Source of the DNA: Deinandra increscens subsp. villosa
Lineage: Eukaryota; Streptophyta; Magnoliopsida; Asterales; Asteraceae
Length of the DNA stretch: 64,000 bases
Direction: 5' to 3'
NCBI GenBank assembly: GCA_039602395.1
Contig: JBCNJP010000025.1
Span: 45,403,980 to 45,467,979 of the forward strand
In this document: positions 32,831 through 43,980 of the stretch, piece after piece
Layout of the letters: the number at the start of each line of letters is the position of its first letter
How positions within the stretch are numbered: position 1 is the first letter of the stretch
The notes under the pieces: model-generated
What the model was told of the DNA's origin: nothing
The model's database searches: none
Seen by the model: the letters and a program-made list of their open reading frames with translations, nothing else
Translations under genes and position numbers: made by a program

Positions 32831-33338
32831 TTGGGTCGAAAAGTATGTTTTTGATCGGAAAGGGGTTTTCGATCAGTAGGCGGTTGGGTCGAAAAGTACT
32901 TTTCGATGGGACAGGTTCTTGGTCGAAAGGTACCAGCGGATCGAAAAGTCTCAATGGGGACTTTCCGATCGAAATGGCCTGATCGAAAAGTCACAAGGTG
33001 GACTTTTCGATCAAAAGAAGGCTGATCGAAAAGTCATAGGGGGACTTTCCGATCGAAATGAGCTGATAGAAAAGTCACAGGGGGACGTTTCGATCGACAG
33101 AGGGCTGATCGAAAAGTCACAAGGGGACTTTTCGATCAAAATGGCTGATCGAGAAGTCACAGGGGGACTTCTCGATTGAGGGACGGCTGATCGAAAAGTC
33201 TCAAGAAGGGACTTTTCGACTGGAGATAACTGATTGAAAAGACACAAGGGGTCTTTCTCGATCACAGGAATGCGACAGAATGGACTTTTCGATCAGAAGG
33301 GCGATCGAAAAGCTTGTGAGTTGGGTCGAAAAGTGCTG
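32831..33338 (-). repeat. Leader array of GATCGAAAAGTC hairpin units (TR-GAG 3)
   Basis: About ten units of ~35-45 bp. Most have GATCGAAAAGTC, then CACARGGGG, then GACTTTTCGATC: a 12-bp perfect stem with a short loop. Examples start near 32981, 33023 and 33108. Units at the edges are partial (TCGAAAAGT only). It lies between primer site and Gag, in the same place as the GGTCCGC arrays of TR-GAG 1 and LARD 2. Confidence 0.85.
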
Positions 33339-33500
33339 AAACACGAACAAATCACCACGTGAAACTTCTGTCTTGCGTCCAAACCTACAAGAATACTTCC
33401 GACCTGTGCTAAAAACTGAGAACCACCACAAACACTCAAATCGTTAGTCACCAAAAACCTTGAATCTAATATCGCGAGAGCCTCGAAACTTGCGTTTCTT

Positions 33501-33513
33501 GGCTCTGATACCA
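33501..33513 (-). other. Primer binding site of TR-GAG 3
   Basis: On the minus strand TGGTATCAGAGCC, 2 bp from the LTR end at 33516, complementary to initiator Met tRNA. Confidence 0.9.
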
Positions 33514-33515
33514 AT

Positions 33516-34040
33516 TGTAAGGATCAAAATAACCCTCACGCGATACCAAAGACCATAAACAACCGTGCGTAATCCGTTGTTTATAGGTGATTCGAGATTA
33601 ATAAAACGAAACAAATAAATAATTGAATGAAACACAGAAAACATTAAAATACAAACCGATTGTAGAATACTCAATGCTTGATTAATTCGGTTGCAATACA
33701 CTTGAGTTTCGTAAACCCTAGGGTAGGTTACGAATTCTTCACCTTTAAAGAGAGAAAAACACCAACAACCTATTCTAGACAAATAGGTATTCTATTTATA
33801 GGAGATGATTAGCTTGGAAAACAAGCTAATCTCCTAAACCCTAAAATTCCCGTATTTGCACACAAAGGCCCACTAAAACCCATCTAAACTCTTTTAAATT
33901 AAGCCCATTTATGTCTAAAATGGCCCAATGACCTATTATACCCATAACCTAACTATTTCTCACCTATTTTATCACATAGGCCTTCAAACTGGTCCGCCAA
34001 AGGATGATTTAATACACATGCCACAATTTAGTCCCTTACA
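33516..34040 (-). repeat. 5' LTR of TR-GAG 3
   Basis: 525 bp with intact TG...CA ends. TATTTATAGG near 33791 (minus strand CCTATAAATA) is a likely promoter. Confidence 0.92.
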
Positions 34041-34045
34041 AACTC

Positions 34046-35175
34046 CAAGATTAACTTCAGATGATGAGTATGCGCCTCTTGACTGCGTGAGTAGATCAAA
34101 ATATCATCGATGAAAACAATTACGAATTTGTCGAGGTAAGGCTTACACACCCGGTTCATAAGGTCCATGAAAACGGCTGGTGCATTGGTTAGCCCGAATG
34201 GCATGACCATGAACTCATAATGACCGTAACGAGTCCGGAAGGCGGTCTTCGGAACATCATCCTCATGAATCCGTAGTTGATGGTATCCCGAACGCAAGTC
34301 AATCTTCGAGTAATAACTGGACCCTTGTAGCTGGTCGAACAAGTCATCAATTCTGGGTAGGGGATACCGGTTCTTAATAGTGAGTTTACTCAACTCTCGG
34401 TAGTCAATGTACATACGAAACGATCCATCCTTCTTTTTGACAAATAGGACCGGGGCTCCCTATGGCGAGGAACTCGGTCGGATGAAACCCTTGTCTAGCA
34501 GTTCTTGCAATTGGCTAGACAATTCTTGCATTTCCGACGGTGCGAGTCGGTATGGCGACCTCGCAACCGGTGCAGCTCCTGGAACTAGGTCAATCCGAAA
34601 CTCGACTTGTCTTGACGGTGGAAGTCCAGGCAAGTCTTCGGGAAAGACCTCGGGATAGTCTCGGACAATCGGTATATCTTCTAACTTCTTTTCCTCACTC
34701 TTCTTTTCTATCACGTGGGCTAAAATTGCATGACACCCTTTTCGTAAGCACTTTCGAGTCTTCATGCTTGAAATGATTCTTAGTTTTGACCCACTATTTT
34801 CTCCTTGAATCGAGAGCGTCTCGCCGTTCGGGAGTGGTATACGAACAACTTTCTCAGCACAAACAATCTCTGCTTGATTCTTTGATAACCAATCCATTCC
34901 AACCACTACATCAAAGCTTCCAAGTGTTACCGGTAGTAAGTCGATGCTAAAGGGATGATCCGCCAGGTTCAGTGCACACCCTTGATATACCTTATCAGTT
35001 TCAATTAGCTTACCGTCGGCTAACTCTATAGTGTAATTACAGGTTAAAGCAGTTGGTCTAACACCGAGTAAGGCACTAAAGTCGCTAGACACAAAACTTT
35101 TATCGGCACTCGTATCGAACAGAATAGTAGCATAGTTATTATTTAAGAGGAACGTACCCGTTACGATGTTTGGGT
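34046..35175 (-). pseudogene. pol: Protease and reverse transcriptase (first part), gypsy B
   Basis: On the minus strand the protease appears as ILFDTSADKSFVSS (near 35135-35090; DTSAD in place of the usual DSGA(D/S)), followed by VVVGMDWL. Then comes the pre-RT linker (EVFPEDLPGLPPSRQVEFRI) and RT blocks: PYRLAPSEMQELSSQLQEL, VKKKDGSFRMYIDYRELSKL, DLRSGYHQLRI and FIDDILIYS. A TAG at 34460-34462 replaces the Trp of SSPWGAPV, splitting the ORF. The RT is cut at 34045 by TR-GAG 3 and continues at 27865. Confidence 0.9.
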
Positions 35176-35186
35176 CCTAACGAGCC

Positions 35187-36428
35187 TCAGCATTCCCTAT
35201 TACAAAGGCCCTCCCATGAGCATCCACCATTAGCTTTGTTCTTCGGGCAGTTCCTGCGAAAGTGCCCCACTTCCCCACACCCATAGCATGTACGGGTAAT
35301 GGTGGCGGTAGGTGTGGCAGTCGCGGGATGGCGGCATTGAAACGACAACCTTGGGCATTGTGGCCGATCCTTTTGCAGTTCTGGCACCAGGCACTTTCAC
35401 ACGTGCCATTGTGATGGAAACTGCACTTGTTGCATTTGGGTAAGGGGCCAGAGTATGTTGCCCTTGGCTTCTTCGATGGATCAGCAGGTTCCGCAACAAA
35501 ATAACAGTTTCAGGAGCTTCCTGGTCAGACTGGTTTCTCCCCCGCTTGTTATTCCACTTCCCCATTTGATTTCCCCCAGAGCTGTGATTAGAAGTGGCCT
35601 CTTGTTTTCCCACTGCTGCTTTCTTGCCCATAGTGCCCTGACACACTCCCTGGTCGGTCAAGTGATGTGCCAGTCGGACGGCATCCTGAATTGTTTTTGG
35701 AACAGAAGAAGTGACCATGCTCTGAATCTGAGGGGCCAGTCCCCAAATATACCTTTCAATCTTTTTGTATTCAGGCTTAACCATTGTCGGGCATAACCGA
35801 CACAGCTCGTAGAAACGATTGGTATAGCCCATGATGTCAGCATCCTTCATTGTCAGGCTCCAGAACTCTTGATCAAGTTTTTGGAGTTCACTGCGGAAAC
35901 AATACTCTGCCCGCAACATCTCGGTAAATTCTTCCCATGGAGTGGAGTTTGCAAGCTCAAGAGTTATAGCTTGGACTAGGGCATTCCACCAAGTCAACGC
36001 CTGTCCCTCAAAAGTACCCACTGCATATTTCACCCGATAGTCCTCAAGGCAGTTGCACATACTGAACACAGATTCGACTTTCTCAATCCATTTAACGAGG
36101 CCGGTGGCGCCCTCAAGTCCATTGAAAGGTGGGGGCTTGCACTTGAAGAATGACTCATAGGAACACCTCGTGCCATTGGTCACTAGCGCTGTAACGGTTG
36201 ATAAAGAAAATTAAGTGTGATTAATAATCTCGAAGCGAAGGGTTGAGTAGCTTGGTGGATAACTATATTACCTCCCGCCGCACCGCTTCCAGGACTTCCA
36301 CCGGTGCTCCGATTGGCCTCGTAATCGGCAATGGCGTCGGCCACGCGTTGTGCAATCAGTTGCTCGATATCAGCTGAAGTCATGGGGGTGTTCTCCCTGT
36401 TGCGTGCAACATTTTTCCTTGGCGCCAT
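35187..36428 (-). pseudogene. gag: Gag of gypsy B with an intron-like interruption
   Basis: Start codon at 36428 (MAPRKNVARNRENTPMTSAD...). The N-terminal 52 codons end at GGGAG|GTAATATAG, and the frame resumes after CCGTTACAG at 36188; dropping these 83 bases (36271-36189) keeps the frame. Then TRCSYESFFKCKPPPFNGLEG, WWNALVQAITLE and YEL-type retrotransposon Gag motifs, residues as in other Tekay Gags. Towards the end a frameshift (about 35410-35460) moves the zinc fingers into another frame: CQNCKRIGHNAQGC and CYGCGEVGHFRRNC. The Gag is therefore broken. Confidence 0.85.
36189..36271 (-). other. Possible 83-nt intron inside gypsy B gag
   Basis: GT at 36271-36270 and AG at 36190-36189, with a pyrimidine-rich TTTTCTTTATC stretch before the acceptor. 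Without splicing the frame from the gag ATG stops inside this segment. With it removed, GCG-CTA-GTG-ACC continues the Gag frame. Confidence 0.55.
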
Positions 36429-36664
36429 GATTCTTGAAATCGAAACGATAAACAAGATAAGACAATATGAAATATAAAGTCAACACATGTGCACAAAATG
36501 AACAACCACAATAATCATAACAATCATAACAACCACAAATAATACAAAAGTCATAACTTGTAGAAATAAGTTGCACAAAATACAAAATATCCCTGGGGTT
36601 CAACCCCTTACAGACAAGTTCATAATGTAAATAATGGTGCACAGCCCGTAAAGCCTAGGCCAAA

Positions 36665-37434
36665 TCAGATAAAACTAAGTCCAAAGGTACTGATGAACAG
36701 GACAGCGGCTGCTAGTACGGCACTGGCACCAAACAGTGCCACTACCGCCTCGGAGCGCTCATGCTCCATAGCGGCCCGCTGCTTTGCCTCTGCGGCTCGC
36801 CTCTCCGCCTGATGTAGTCGATCACGCATAGTCAGAAAAGCCAAATCATCCTGGTGACGCGCCTCCTTAATAGCAGCTATACGCTCTGTGAGTTCCGGGA
36901 TGTCACGATGTCGAAATCGGTCAACGTGCCCCTGTAGCTCGACCAACTGGTCAGAGGCGTGGCCCAATCTAGTGTCTGTATCGGCTGCTGGAGGAGTAGG
37001 AGCGGGTAAGGGTAAGGTCCGAACAGCCGGAACAGGAGCTAGACGGGCAGCAGCTGCACGAGATGACTCTCCGGGCTCCGCATCATCTGGGTCGGCGTCA
37101 CGCAGCCGGCACCTGGAACCGGAGTACAGTAAGTCCCGAATCCTGATAGACGCCTACGCCGAGCAGTACGTGGGTCCTCAACAGACGTCTCCGCTGGTCG
37201 CTTCCTTAAGCCGGGGGGAAACCTCCCGAATTGAGGGGACATAGGTTCGCTCTCCTCCGAAGAAGTATCCCCGCAAACGATTGTCGTCGGAGCAGACTCT
37301 ATCCAGCCCTCGCTGACATCCTCTGGAGCAGCGTTCGGATCCGCCACGGCAGCATCTGAATCCTCCATTGGTTCTTCCTCGAAGTCAGTATCATCGTCCG
37401 ATACGTGGGGCAGCACGTTATCGTTATCAGCCAT
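36665..37434 (-). pseudogene. ORF upstream of gag in gypsy B, acidic N-terminus and C-terminal membrane segment
   Basis: Minus-strand ORF 37434-37039 begins MADNDNVLPHVSDDDTDFEE (acidic), with a basic RTARRRR patch. Its natural continuation is in another frame, running into 36967-36665: a coiled-coil stretch (DIPELTERIAAIKEARHQDD, RLHQAERRAAEAKQRA) and a hydrophobic end ALFGASAVLAAAVLFISTFG that could span a membrane. One frameshift near 37080-37110 joins them into ~255 residues. It precedes gag in the leader of the element. I do not know its function. Confidence 0.6.
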
Positions 37435-37566
37435 CTCTGCAACAAGATAACAATAATATATATACGTATGATATTATAAGTATGCATGTGAATGGATATG
37501 CAATGCAATGATGAGCTATAAGTTATAGTCTAGGCCCACTAATGCAACCTAGTTCGCTATAACTAT

Positions 37567-37579
37567 GGCTCTGATACCA
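37567..37579 (-). other. Primer binding site of gypsy B
   Basis: On the minus strand TGGTATCAGAGCC, directly next to the (shortened) 5' LTR at 37580. Confidence 0.9.
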
Positions 37580-40500
37580 ATCATCACACACAAGTTACAT
37601 GAACAACTCTATATGAATAATGAAAGACATACATAAATAACCATGCGGTTCAACGGCTACAAAATTATGTCTCAAAATGCGGAAGCTAAGTGAAATGAAA
37701 ATGTTTTTCCAGAAAATGACATAACATGATAATGAATGTCCCAAAATATGCACCCTAGCATGGTGACTCCTGAATGCATGTTGATGTATGCAGCTGCCTA
37801 GTTACCTGAGAAATACATGCTTAAAACGGTCAACAATAATGTTGGTGAGTTCACAGGTTTGTAATGTAAATGTAAGTGTAAACAGTTTGTGATGGACCAC
37901 AATCAATACATTATAAGATATGTGTTGGCCTACACAATAACCACTACCATGAGTCACTAGAACAGACGCTCGACTGAATGAATGCCCCCGTGCAACATGT
38001 TATCACTGACATGAGCATGAAAATTGGGCCAATAATATACCCGTTTTGGCCTACAACCAAAGCTAGCGCGACTAACGCGGGTAGGATTTGTCAAACCCGA
38101 TAGTACTATCCATCACCAACTCGCTATAATAACGATTAACGGTCCAGTTATGAAGGGACTTAACGTGATATGTAAACGGTCTCATGTAATCGGTACGTAT
38201 CATTTAAGTATATTGTGTCCAGATGTAAATGTAATTTGAAATGCATGTAATTCTCCCCCAAAGGAAACAATGAAAAGGGGCCGTGAAACTCACCTGGAAC
38301 TGTGACTGACGAACTGTATGTAGCAATGAAATGTATGTCGACCTAGCGTGTCCTAAAACAGTATTTAGACACCTATGGTCTCAGTATGTGAATATAGGTA
38401 AGTATGTGATGTAACCTTTCACCCAACACTACCCAAGTTGCATGTGATTGTAAAACGTTTGGTGACGACACGTTGGTGATTTGTATACGTGTACCGAAAT
38501 ATAAATATATTTAAGACGCTCAAAAATATAAACTATATTTCCTATGTACGCAGTTTATTAACACTTTGACATGACCCGACTTGTCTTACGTCGTGTAATG
38601 AAATAAATATATTTAATATATTTAAACTTATGTATTTTTCCAAGAGTTAGTCAAATACCAAAAAATATCACATTTGAATATTATAACTCTAAAATACAGT
38701 TTTTCTTTTAAACATTCCGGTTAACTTATGTAACCACAATTTACCCAAGTTAACCAACACTTATGTATATTTTGTAACATAAATTTTATTACATAAACAT
38801 TTATGTAAGTTCAATCAATTATCATAAAATACTATTTTATCAAGTTTTCATATATCACAAAATATCATTTTATGTTATGAACTTTATGTAACCCGACAAG
38901 GTCAACAAAAGTCAAACTACTCGTTTCAACTCGTTTAACCAACTTTTTATATTTTATACGTTTCACTAACATATTAAAATATAACTTTTAATATCTAAAC
39001 ACATACTATACAACATATCACCAACTTTAGATTTCTTGAACCATTTGAACCACGTTTAATATCTTTTATTCAACTTGTTAAAAAAAATTAATTTTTCATG
39101 TATCAAAACCTTATGTTTAAGCAACCAAAGCATGTGTAGTGTGTTAGGCTCACCAAGATACTTAATATATAACATAAATAATCAACTTAAAATATCATGA
39201 AAACTATGAAGGAAAAAGTGGGTTTTCTCACGTAAACGAGCGACGATGTCGAAGGAAGGAGCCAAGGAACTCGACCAACGCTTAGGGAACTTTCCAAACG
39301 ACTTGTGGATGCTTGAAGAGTGCTTGAAATGGGTGGTTAAAAGCTGATGTGAGAAACAGTGAAAAACAACATGAAAACATGAGTTTTCAGTGTCTAAACG
39401 GGTCCGAACGGAGGTGTTTTCGGGGCTGTTTCGTAACCAAATGAGAGGGGGGTCGAGGGGTGAGTTATATACCTGAAATACAAGTGTCTAGGGGCTGAAA
39501 TATAGGTCGAAAATCTGCAGATTTGCTGCTGCGTTGAAACAGTGAAAACAGTAAGTAAATGTGGGTTTTCGGTGAAGAATTTTGGTAGTTTCGGGGCTGT
39601 TTTGTAACCGAAACGAAAGGGGGTCGAGAGGTTAGTTATATACCTGTAGAAATAGTGTTCTAGGACTGAAAAATGGAACTGAAGGTCTGCTGAGAGGCTG
39701 CTGCAAATTCGGTCAGAAAAACTGGGTCGAAAGAAGGTTTTTCTTCATGATTTTATGTGAGAACATGATGGGTTTTTAGGCTACTGTGTTTGCACGAATT
39801 GGGGGGTCTTTGGATGAGTGTTCTTAAGGGTTTTATGGTTGAATTAAGGGTGTAATGGCGCTGTTACTAGCTGCTCACGAACGGTGAGTTTGGAGCTCTC
39901 AAATGGGTCGAAAATAGTGGGTTTTTGGTGTGTTTTTGAGAGAGTTTGAGGGGCTGAAATCGTGACCAGGATTAGGGGCTGAATGGGTTGTGTTCTATGC
40001 TTAGAATGAAGATGCTAGGGGCTGTGAATGTCGATTAAAAACTGGGAAGAAAGATGGTGCAGGTTGAAGGGTTTGTTCTTGATTTTTTTTTAAGGTGGTA
40101 TGGAGAGCTAGTGTGTTGAACCGAGAAGATGGGGTTTGGAGTGCTTTTGTGTTTCTTTACATCAAGTTAGTCTCTTATGGAGAAGGAAATTCAGTCAAGG
40201 AGTGTAAAAGGAGAAAGAGACAAGGATGCTTTAAGGAGTTGGTGAGGCCATGTACCATATCAACCTCTACTCTTTTGTGTAAGGAAGGAAGAGATGCAGC
40301 ACTTTTCGTGGGTTTTCATCAAGTGGTGAAATGAGATTTGAATTGTAGGAAGTGCACAAGTCAACTTACCCTATATAATTGTTTTCTTTTACCAAGGGGA
40401 ACCTTGTACTTGTTTTGCAGAAAGTGATAAGAGGTGATAGGCATGTATGCATGGATGATGGGGTATGGTGTCATGAAATGGATGAAAGCATGGTACTCCC

Positions 40501-41074
40501 TTTTCTTCTTGTATGAAATGACATGAAGAATGCACAAGATGTTGATTCAATTAATTTATATATGTATTTGGGGAAAGGATTGAACATTTCTCTAGTTGTT
40601 TAGGTAAAGGTCGGGTATTTATCGGGTATAGCGGGTATAAAACGAAATGAATAAGAATTATTCTTTTACTAAACCACTTTAATAAATAAAAAAAATAGCG
40701 TTTGATATTAAATGGTTCATTGGTGATAGTTGAGTATGTTTAGACTCAAATAATAATAACACGCGAAACGTTCGCGTTAAAATAAAATGAAACGTAAATA
40801 TATTTTAATCATTAAAATATATTAATAGGCATTTAATATTTAACGAAATATTTATCTCGCCTACTATGGAAAACGTCACCAACGTTCGTGTGTCGGTTAG
40901 ATCGCGTGTTTGACCTGGTAATTTCCTAAACTACCGACGCGTGATAGGAATGTAATGGATATGCTATGTCATGAAATGCATAAATTCATACAAAATAATT
41001 TCATGAAATATGTAATGTATACTTATTGGATATTCAGGAGCGGAATATGACCTGAAATTCTGACGGTTGTCACA
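37580..41074 (-). repeat. 5' LTR of gypsy B
   Basis: 3,495 bp, nearly identical to the left LTR without the CACTA insertion. It is complete at its outer end (…GGTTGTCACA, then TACAC) but lacks the 49 bp found at 17206-17254 of the other LTR, so the U5 end beside the primer site is missing. Confidence 0.92.
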
Positions 41075-41079
41075 TACAC

Positions 41080-42000
41080 TGTCACTAACATTTTCCACAG
41101 ATGGCCTCACTTCAGGAGCTGAAGCAATAATGTCTTCTTCTTCTCCCAGACTAGGAAACATATTTGAGAAGTTGAAACCTTCAAACAATGACCCATAATC
41201 AAAGATCCAGTCTGGCCCATTTCCAGCATCAGTAGGATTGTCTTCCAACCAGTCAACATTGAATGCCTCAATTATCATTTTGGTGGTTTTATTGTAGACT
41301 TGATAAGCACTATTTTCAGAATACCCAACAAAGTAGCATTCATCAGCCTTTGCTTCGAACTTCCCCACATCATACTGAATTAGAACTGTGCAAGGACACC
41401 AGAAAGTCTTGAAGTACCCCACCTTTGGTTTTTCTCCATAAATAATCTCATAAGGCGTCTTCTCATGCCGCTTATTTAAAAGTACCCGATTTTGCACATA
41501 GCAAGCGGTGTTGACTGCTTCGGCCAAAAAGAAATTGGCAATTTTGCTTCACACAGCATAGTTCTTGTAGCTTCAATAAGTGTTATGTTTCTTCTTTCAA
41601 CAACACCATTCTGTTGTGGTGTGTACGGTGCACTGTATTTCCTTTCTATACCTTTCTCTCCATAGAACATATTCAATTCAGCATTCTGAAATTCTGTTCT
41701 GTTGTCTGATCTTATTGCCTTGCTCATCCGATTCTCTATGAGAGTAACAAACTGTTTCACCAGTGCTGGAGTTTCATGCTTGTTTGACAAAAAGAAAACC
41801 CAAGTAAACCAAGAGAAGTCATCCACAATCACTAGACAATATGAGAACTTGCTGATACTTAGTACTTGCATTTGGCCGAAGAGATCCATATGAAGTAGTT
41901 GCAACACTGACGAAATAGAGTTTGTCATTTTAGAACGATGTGGTAATTTGTGCTGCTTCCCCTTAGCGCATGCAACACACTTCTGAACTCATGTGAAGTC
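41080..42000 (-). pseudogene. pol: Integrase of copia 4
   Basis: ORF 41928-41476 has the core: LLHMDLFGQMQ (first D), VIVDDFSWFTWVFFL, IRSDNRTEFQN (second D; the family's usual SDNGTEF has Arg for Gly here) and TPQQNGVVERRNITLIEATR (E). The next frame, from 41527, continues ACYVQNRVLLNKRHEKTPYE, CYFVGYSENSAYQVYNKTT and the acidic linker to 41080. The frame change near 41520 and the altered motif show decay. Confidence 0.88.
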
Positions 42001-42291
42001 CTTGATAGGGAGGTTTCTAACATGCTCCCCCTTTGCCAGTTTGGTCAAATTCTTCATGTTGGCATGTCCCAGACGACGATGCCATAACAATGCCATATTT
42101 TCATTTTGCTTTGAAATAAGACAGGCCACATCAGATGGCGGAGGATTACCCATGTTGAGAAGATAAGAATTTCCTCGTCTTAGTGTACGCATCAAGACAC
42201 ACTCCTCAAGAATCTTGACTCCAGGCTTGAGAATAATACTCCTTGCGGTTGAACAAAACAGAATATTCTCTATCACAAATCTGTGAAACAC
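41989..42291 (-). pseudogene. pol: GAG-pre-integrase segment of copia 4
   Basis: Encodes LWHRRLGHANMKNLTKLAKG, the H...H zinc-binding start of copia integrase (pre-integrase domain), in its own short frame between protease and integrase. Confidence 0.85.
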
Positions 42292-42536
42292 TGAGCAGAC
42301 TATGTGACAACTCCTCTACATAATGCACATCAGAGAACGTTAAACTGCCATTCTTCACCACACCTTTCTTGCTGATCTTGCCACCTACTCCACCAGCAAA
42401 TGAAACACCTCCTCCATTGAAATCTTGAACCTCTTCCAGTAGTGATAAGTCTTCGGTCATATGTCGGGAGCAACCACTATCAACGTACCAGATATTGTTG
42501 ACAGTTCTTATGGGTTGTCCCTACATGAATCAAAGA
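42206..42536 (-). pseudogene. pol: Protease of copia 4
   Basis: Upstream of 42460 the frame reads WYVDSGCSRHMTED; DSG is the aspartic protease active site, and DSGCSRHMTG is the family form. The following part (DFNGGGVSFAGGVGGKI, ELSHSLLSVSQICD) is the conserved copia protease tail. It overlaps the pre-integrase ORF in another frame, so there is an indel between 42206 and 42291. Confidence 0.85.
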
Positions 42537-43253
42537 TCAGTTAGAGTCGGGTACCCAGGCCATAACAGATCTGGGCACACCCTTGGAGTCAATGTAGTTG
42601 ACTAATTTAAGGGACATTCCTGATTTTGATTCAGTTACACTCAAACTTTGAGTGTTGGCTTTTGGTTTCCAAAAAGTGTGTTTCTGTGGTTTTGACACAT
42701 TGGTTGAATTCTTTACAGTTGCACGTTTCTTCTGTGGAGATGTGACCTTTTTACCTGCATGTTCCTTGACAGGTGTCCACTCAAGTTTCAATTTTGTTTG
42801 AGCAACTTGTTTTGTTTGAGAAACATCTTTTGATTTAGAAACCTGTTTCTTAACCTTTGTTTTACCTTTAGGTTGATAAATCCTTTTTGTTTTAGGTACC
42901 TGTTTTTCAACAAGTTCAGGTTTCATCTTATCTTTTCTTTGGTAAACTCCTTTAGGTTTGTAAGTTGGTTTTGGAGTTTTGGCCACATTCCATTTTTTAT
43001 CAACAGGCTTTGTCACTGGAGTTTTAGTGTTTAAAACCTTAGACTATTGTTTCTTCATTGGATTTGAACTCTGCTTCCCCTGAGACAAATCTTGTTGTTT
43101 TTGTTTTTTATTTCCACCTGTCATCATTTTCTGCAACATACTAGTCCATGGGTTTTGTGGATAGTATGGTTGATAAGATCTATTTAAACAATTTGCAGCA
43201 AAATGCCCTGGTTTTCCACACTGAAAACAATTCATAAGTCTAGGCCCATTCAC
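42537..43253 (-). pseudogene. gag: Gag C-terminal part of copia 4 (second CCHC knuckle)
   Basis: ORF 43253-43044 carries CFQCGKPGHFAANC followed by NRSYQPYYPQNPW; ORF 43016-42537 is Lys-rich with repeats of VPKTKRIYQPKG type and ends GVPRSVMAWVPDSN. A stop between the two (near 43041) interrupts what should be one frame. Confidence 0.8.
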
Positions 43254-43980
43254 ATGACTACAAACATACGAACGTCTTGGGTATGATGACTTCCATTCAG
43301 GCTTATCATCCCATCTGTGTATGAAATGTTTTGTAACTTTTCAGGTTGCGTGATTAAACAAAATTGTTCTGATTTTGATTTGTTTGTTATGTTAAAAGTA
43401 GACACAACCTGGGGATAAGGAACAAATTCCTTGGGTTTAGACTCACGACCAGCTTTAGTATTGGGCACACGAATTTTAAAACCATTAACTACTTCATTGG
43501 AATTAGAAACATGTTTTGATGACATAGGCAACATCAATTGTTTTGACTTGGACGCATTAAGTTCAGACACAGATGCCAAAACATCGTTCTTAGGTAAATC
43601 AAAAATTAAACTACTAGACTCATGACACTCTTTGACTCTCAAGCATTCGGTATCCTTCCCAGAAACATCTTTGATCCCTACTTCATCTGCACATGAAACA
43701 AAAACGTCAGAAGAACCAACATTATCGTTTAATGATTCCTGAGATGGACCCGGTTCACATGTGAATGTCACAAATTTATTCTGATTACCCAAACCATAGG
43801 TCATATGTTTCTCATTTTCTAACTCCTCTTTAGTCATGGGTTTCACACCAACCAAAACACTATCTATGGGAGGTCCTGCTTCATGCATTCCTGATTCAGA
43901 TCTATCTACCTGATCCTCCTCATAGATCATACCAATTATATCTCTAGACACAGATTGTGGAACACCATTCTTATTTTTTC
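43250..43980 (-). pseudogene. gag: Gag middle part of copia 4 (linker between coiled coil and second knuckle)
   Basis: 233-codon ORF (43951-43250) starting SRDIIGMIYEEDQVD, acidic and Ser-rich, with no recognised domain. A frameshift at ~43980 separates it from the upstream coiled-coil ORF. Confidence 0.7.

Larger units (their letters stand above)
27871..34040 (-). mobile_element. TR-GAG 3: complete gag-only copia-type LTR element in gypsy B reverse transcriptase
   Basis: 525-bp LTRs (27871-28395 and 33516-34040), about 18 differences (roughly 96.5% identity), flanked by perfect AACTC (27866-27870, 34041-34045). On the minus strand: 5' LTR, primer site, leader with a hairpin array, Gag (32615-~30517), 2.1 kb non-coding, polypurine tract, 3' LTR. 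The Gag lacks the UBN2 N-terminus seen in the other elements, and no pol is present. Its insertion splits the reverse transcriptase of gypsy B a few codons after the FIDDILIYS active site. Confidence 0.93.
17206..41074 (-). mobile_element. Gypsy B: Tekay/Del-type Ty3/gypsy element with nested insertions
   Basis: LTRs are at 17206-25614 (3' LTR, interrupted by a CACTA element) and 37580-41074 (5' LTR), flanked by TACAC at 17201-17205 and 41075-41079. Without insertions the LTRs are ~3.5 kb and the internal region ~5.8 kb. On the minus strand the order is primer site, upstream ORF (37434-36665), gag (36428-~35187), protease, reverse transcriptase (split by TR-GAG 3), RNase H, integrase and chromodomain: a chromovirus of the Tekay group. 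Several stops and frameshifts make this copy inactive. It is inserted in copia 4. Confidence 0.93.

Noticed and set aside
32831..33338. CRISPR-like repeat array
   Set aside because: Units are self-complementary, spacers are not distinct, there are no cas genes, and the context is a plant retrotransposon leader.
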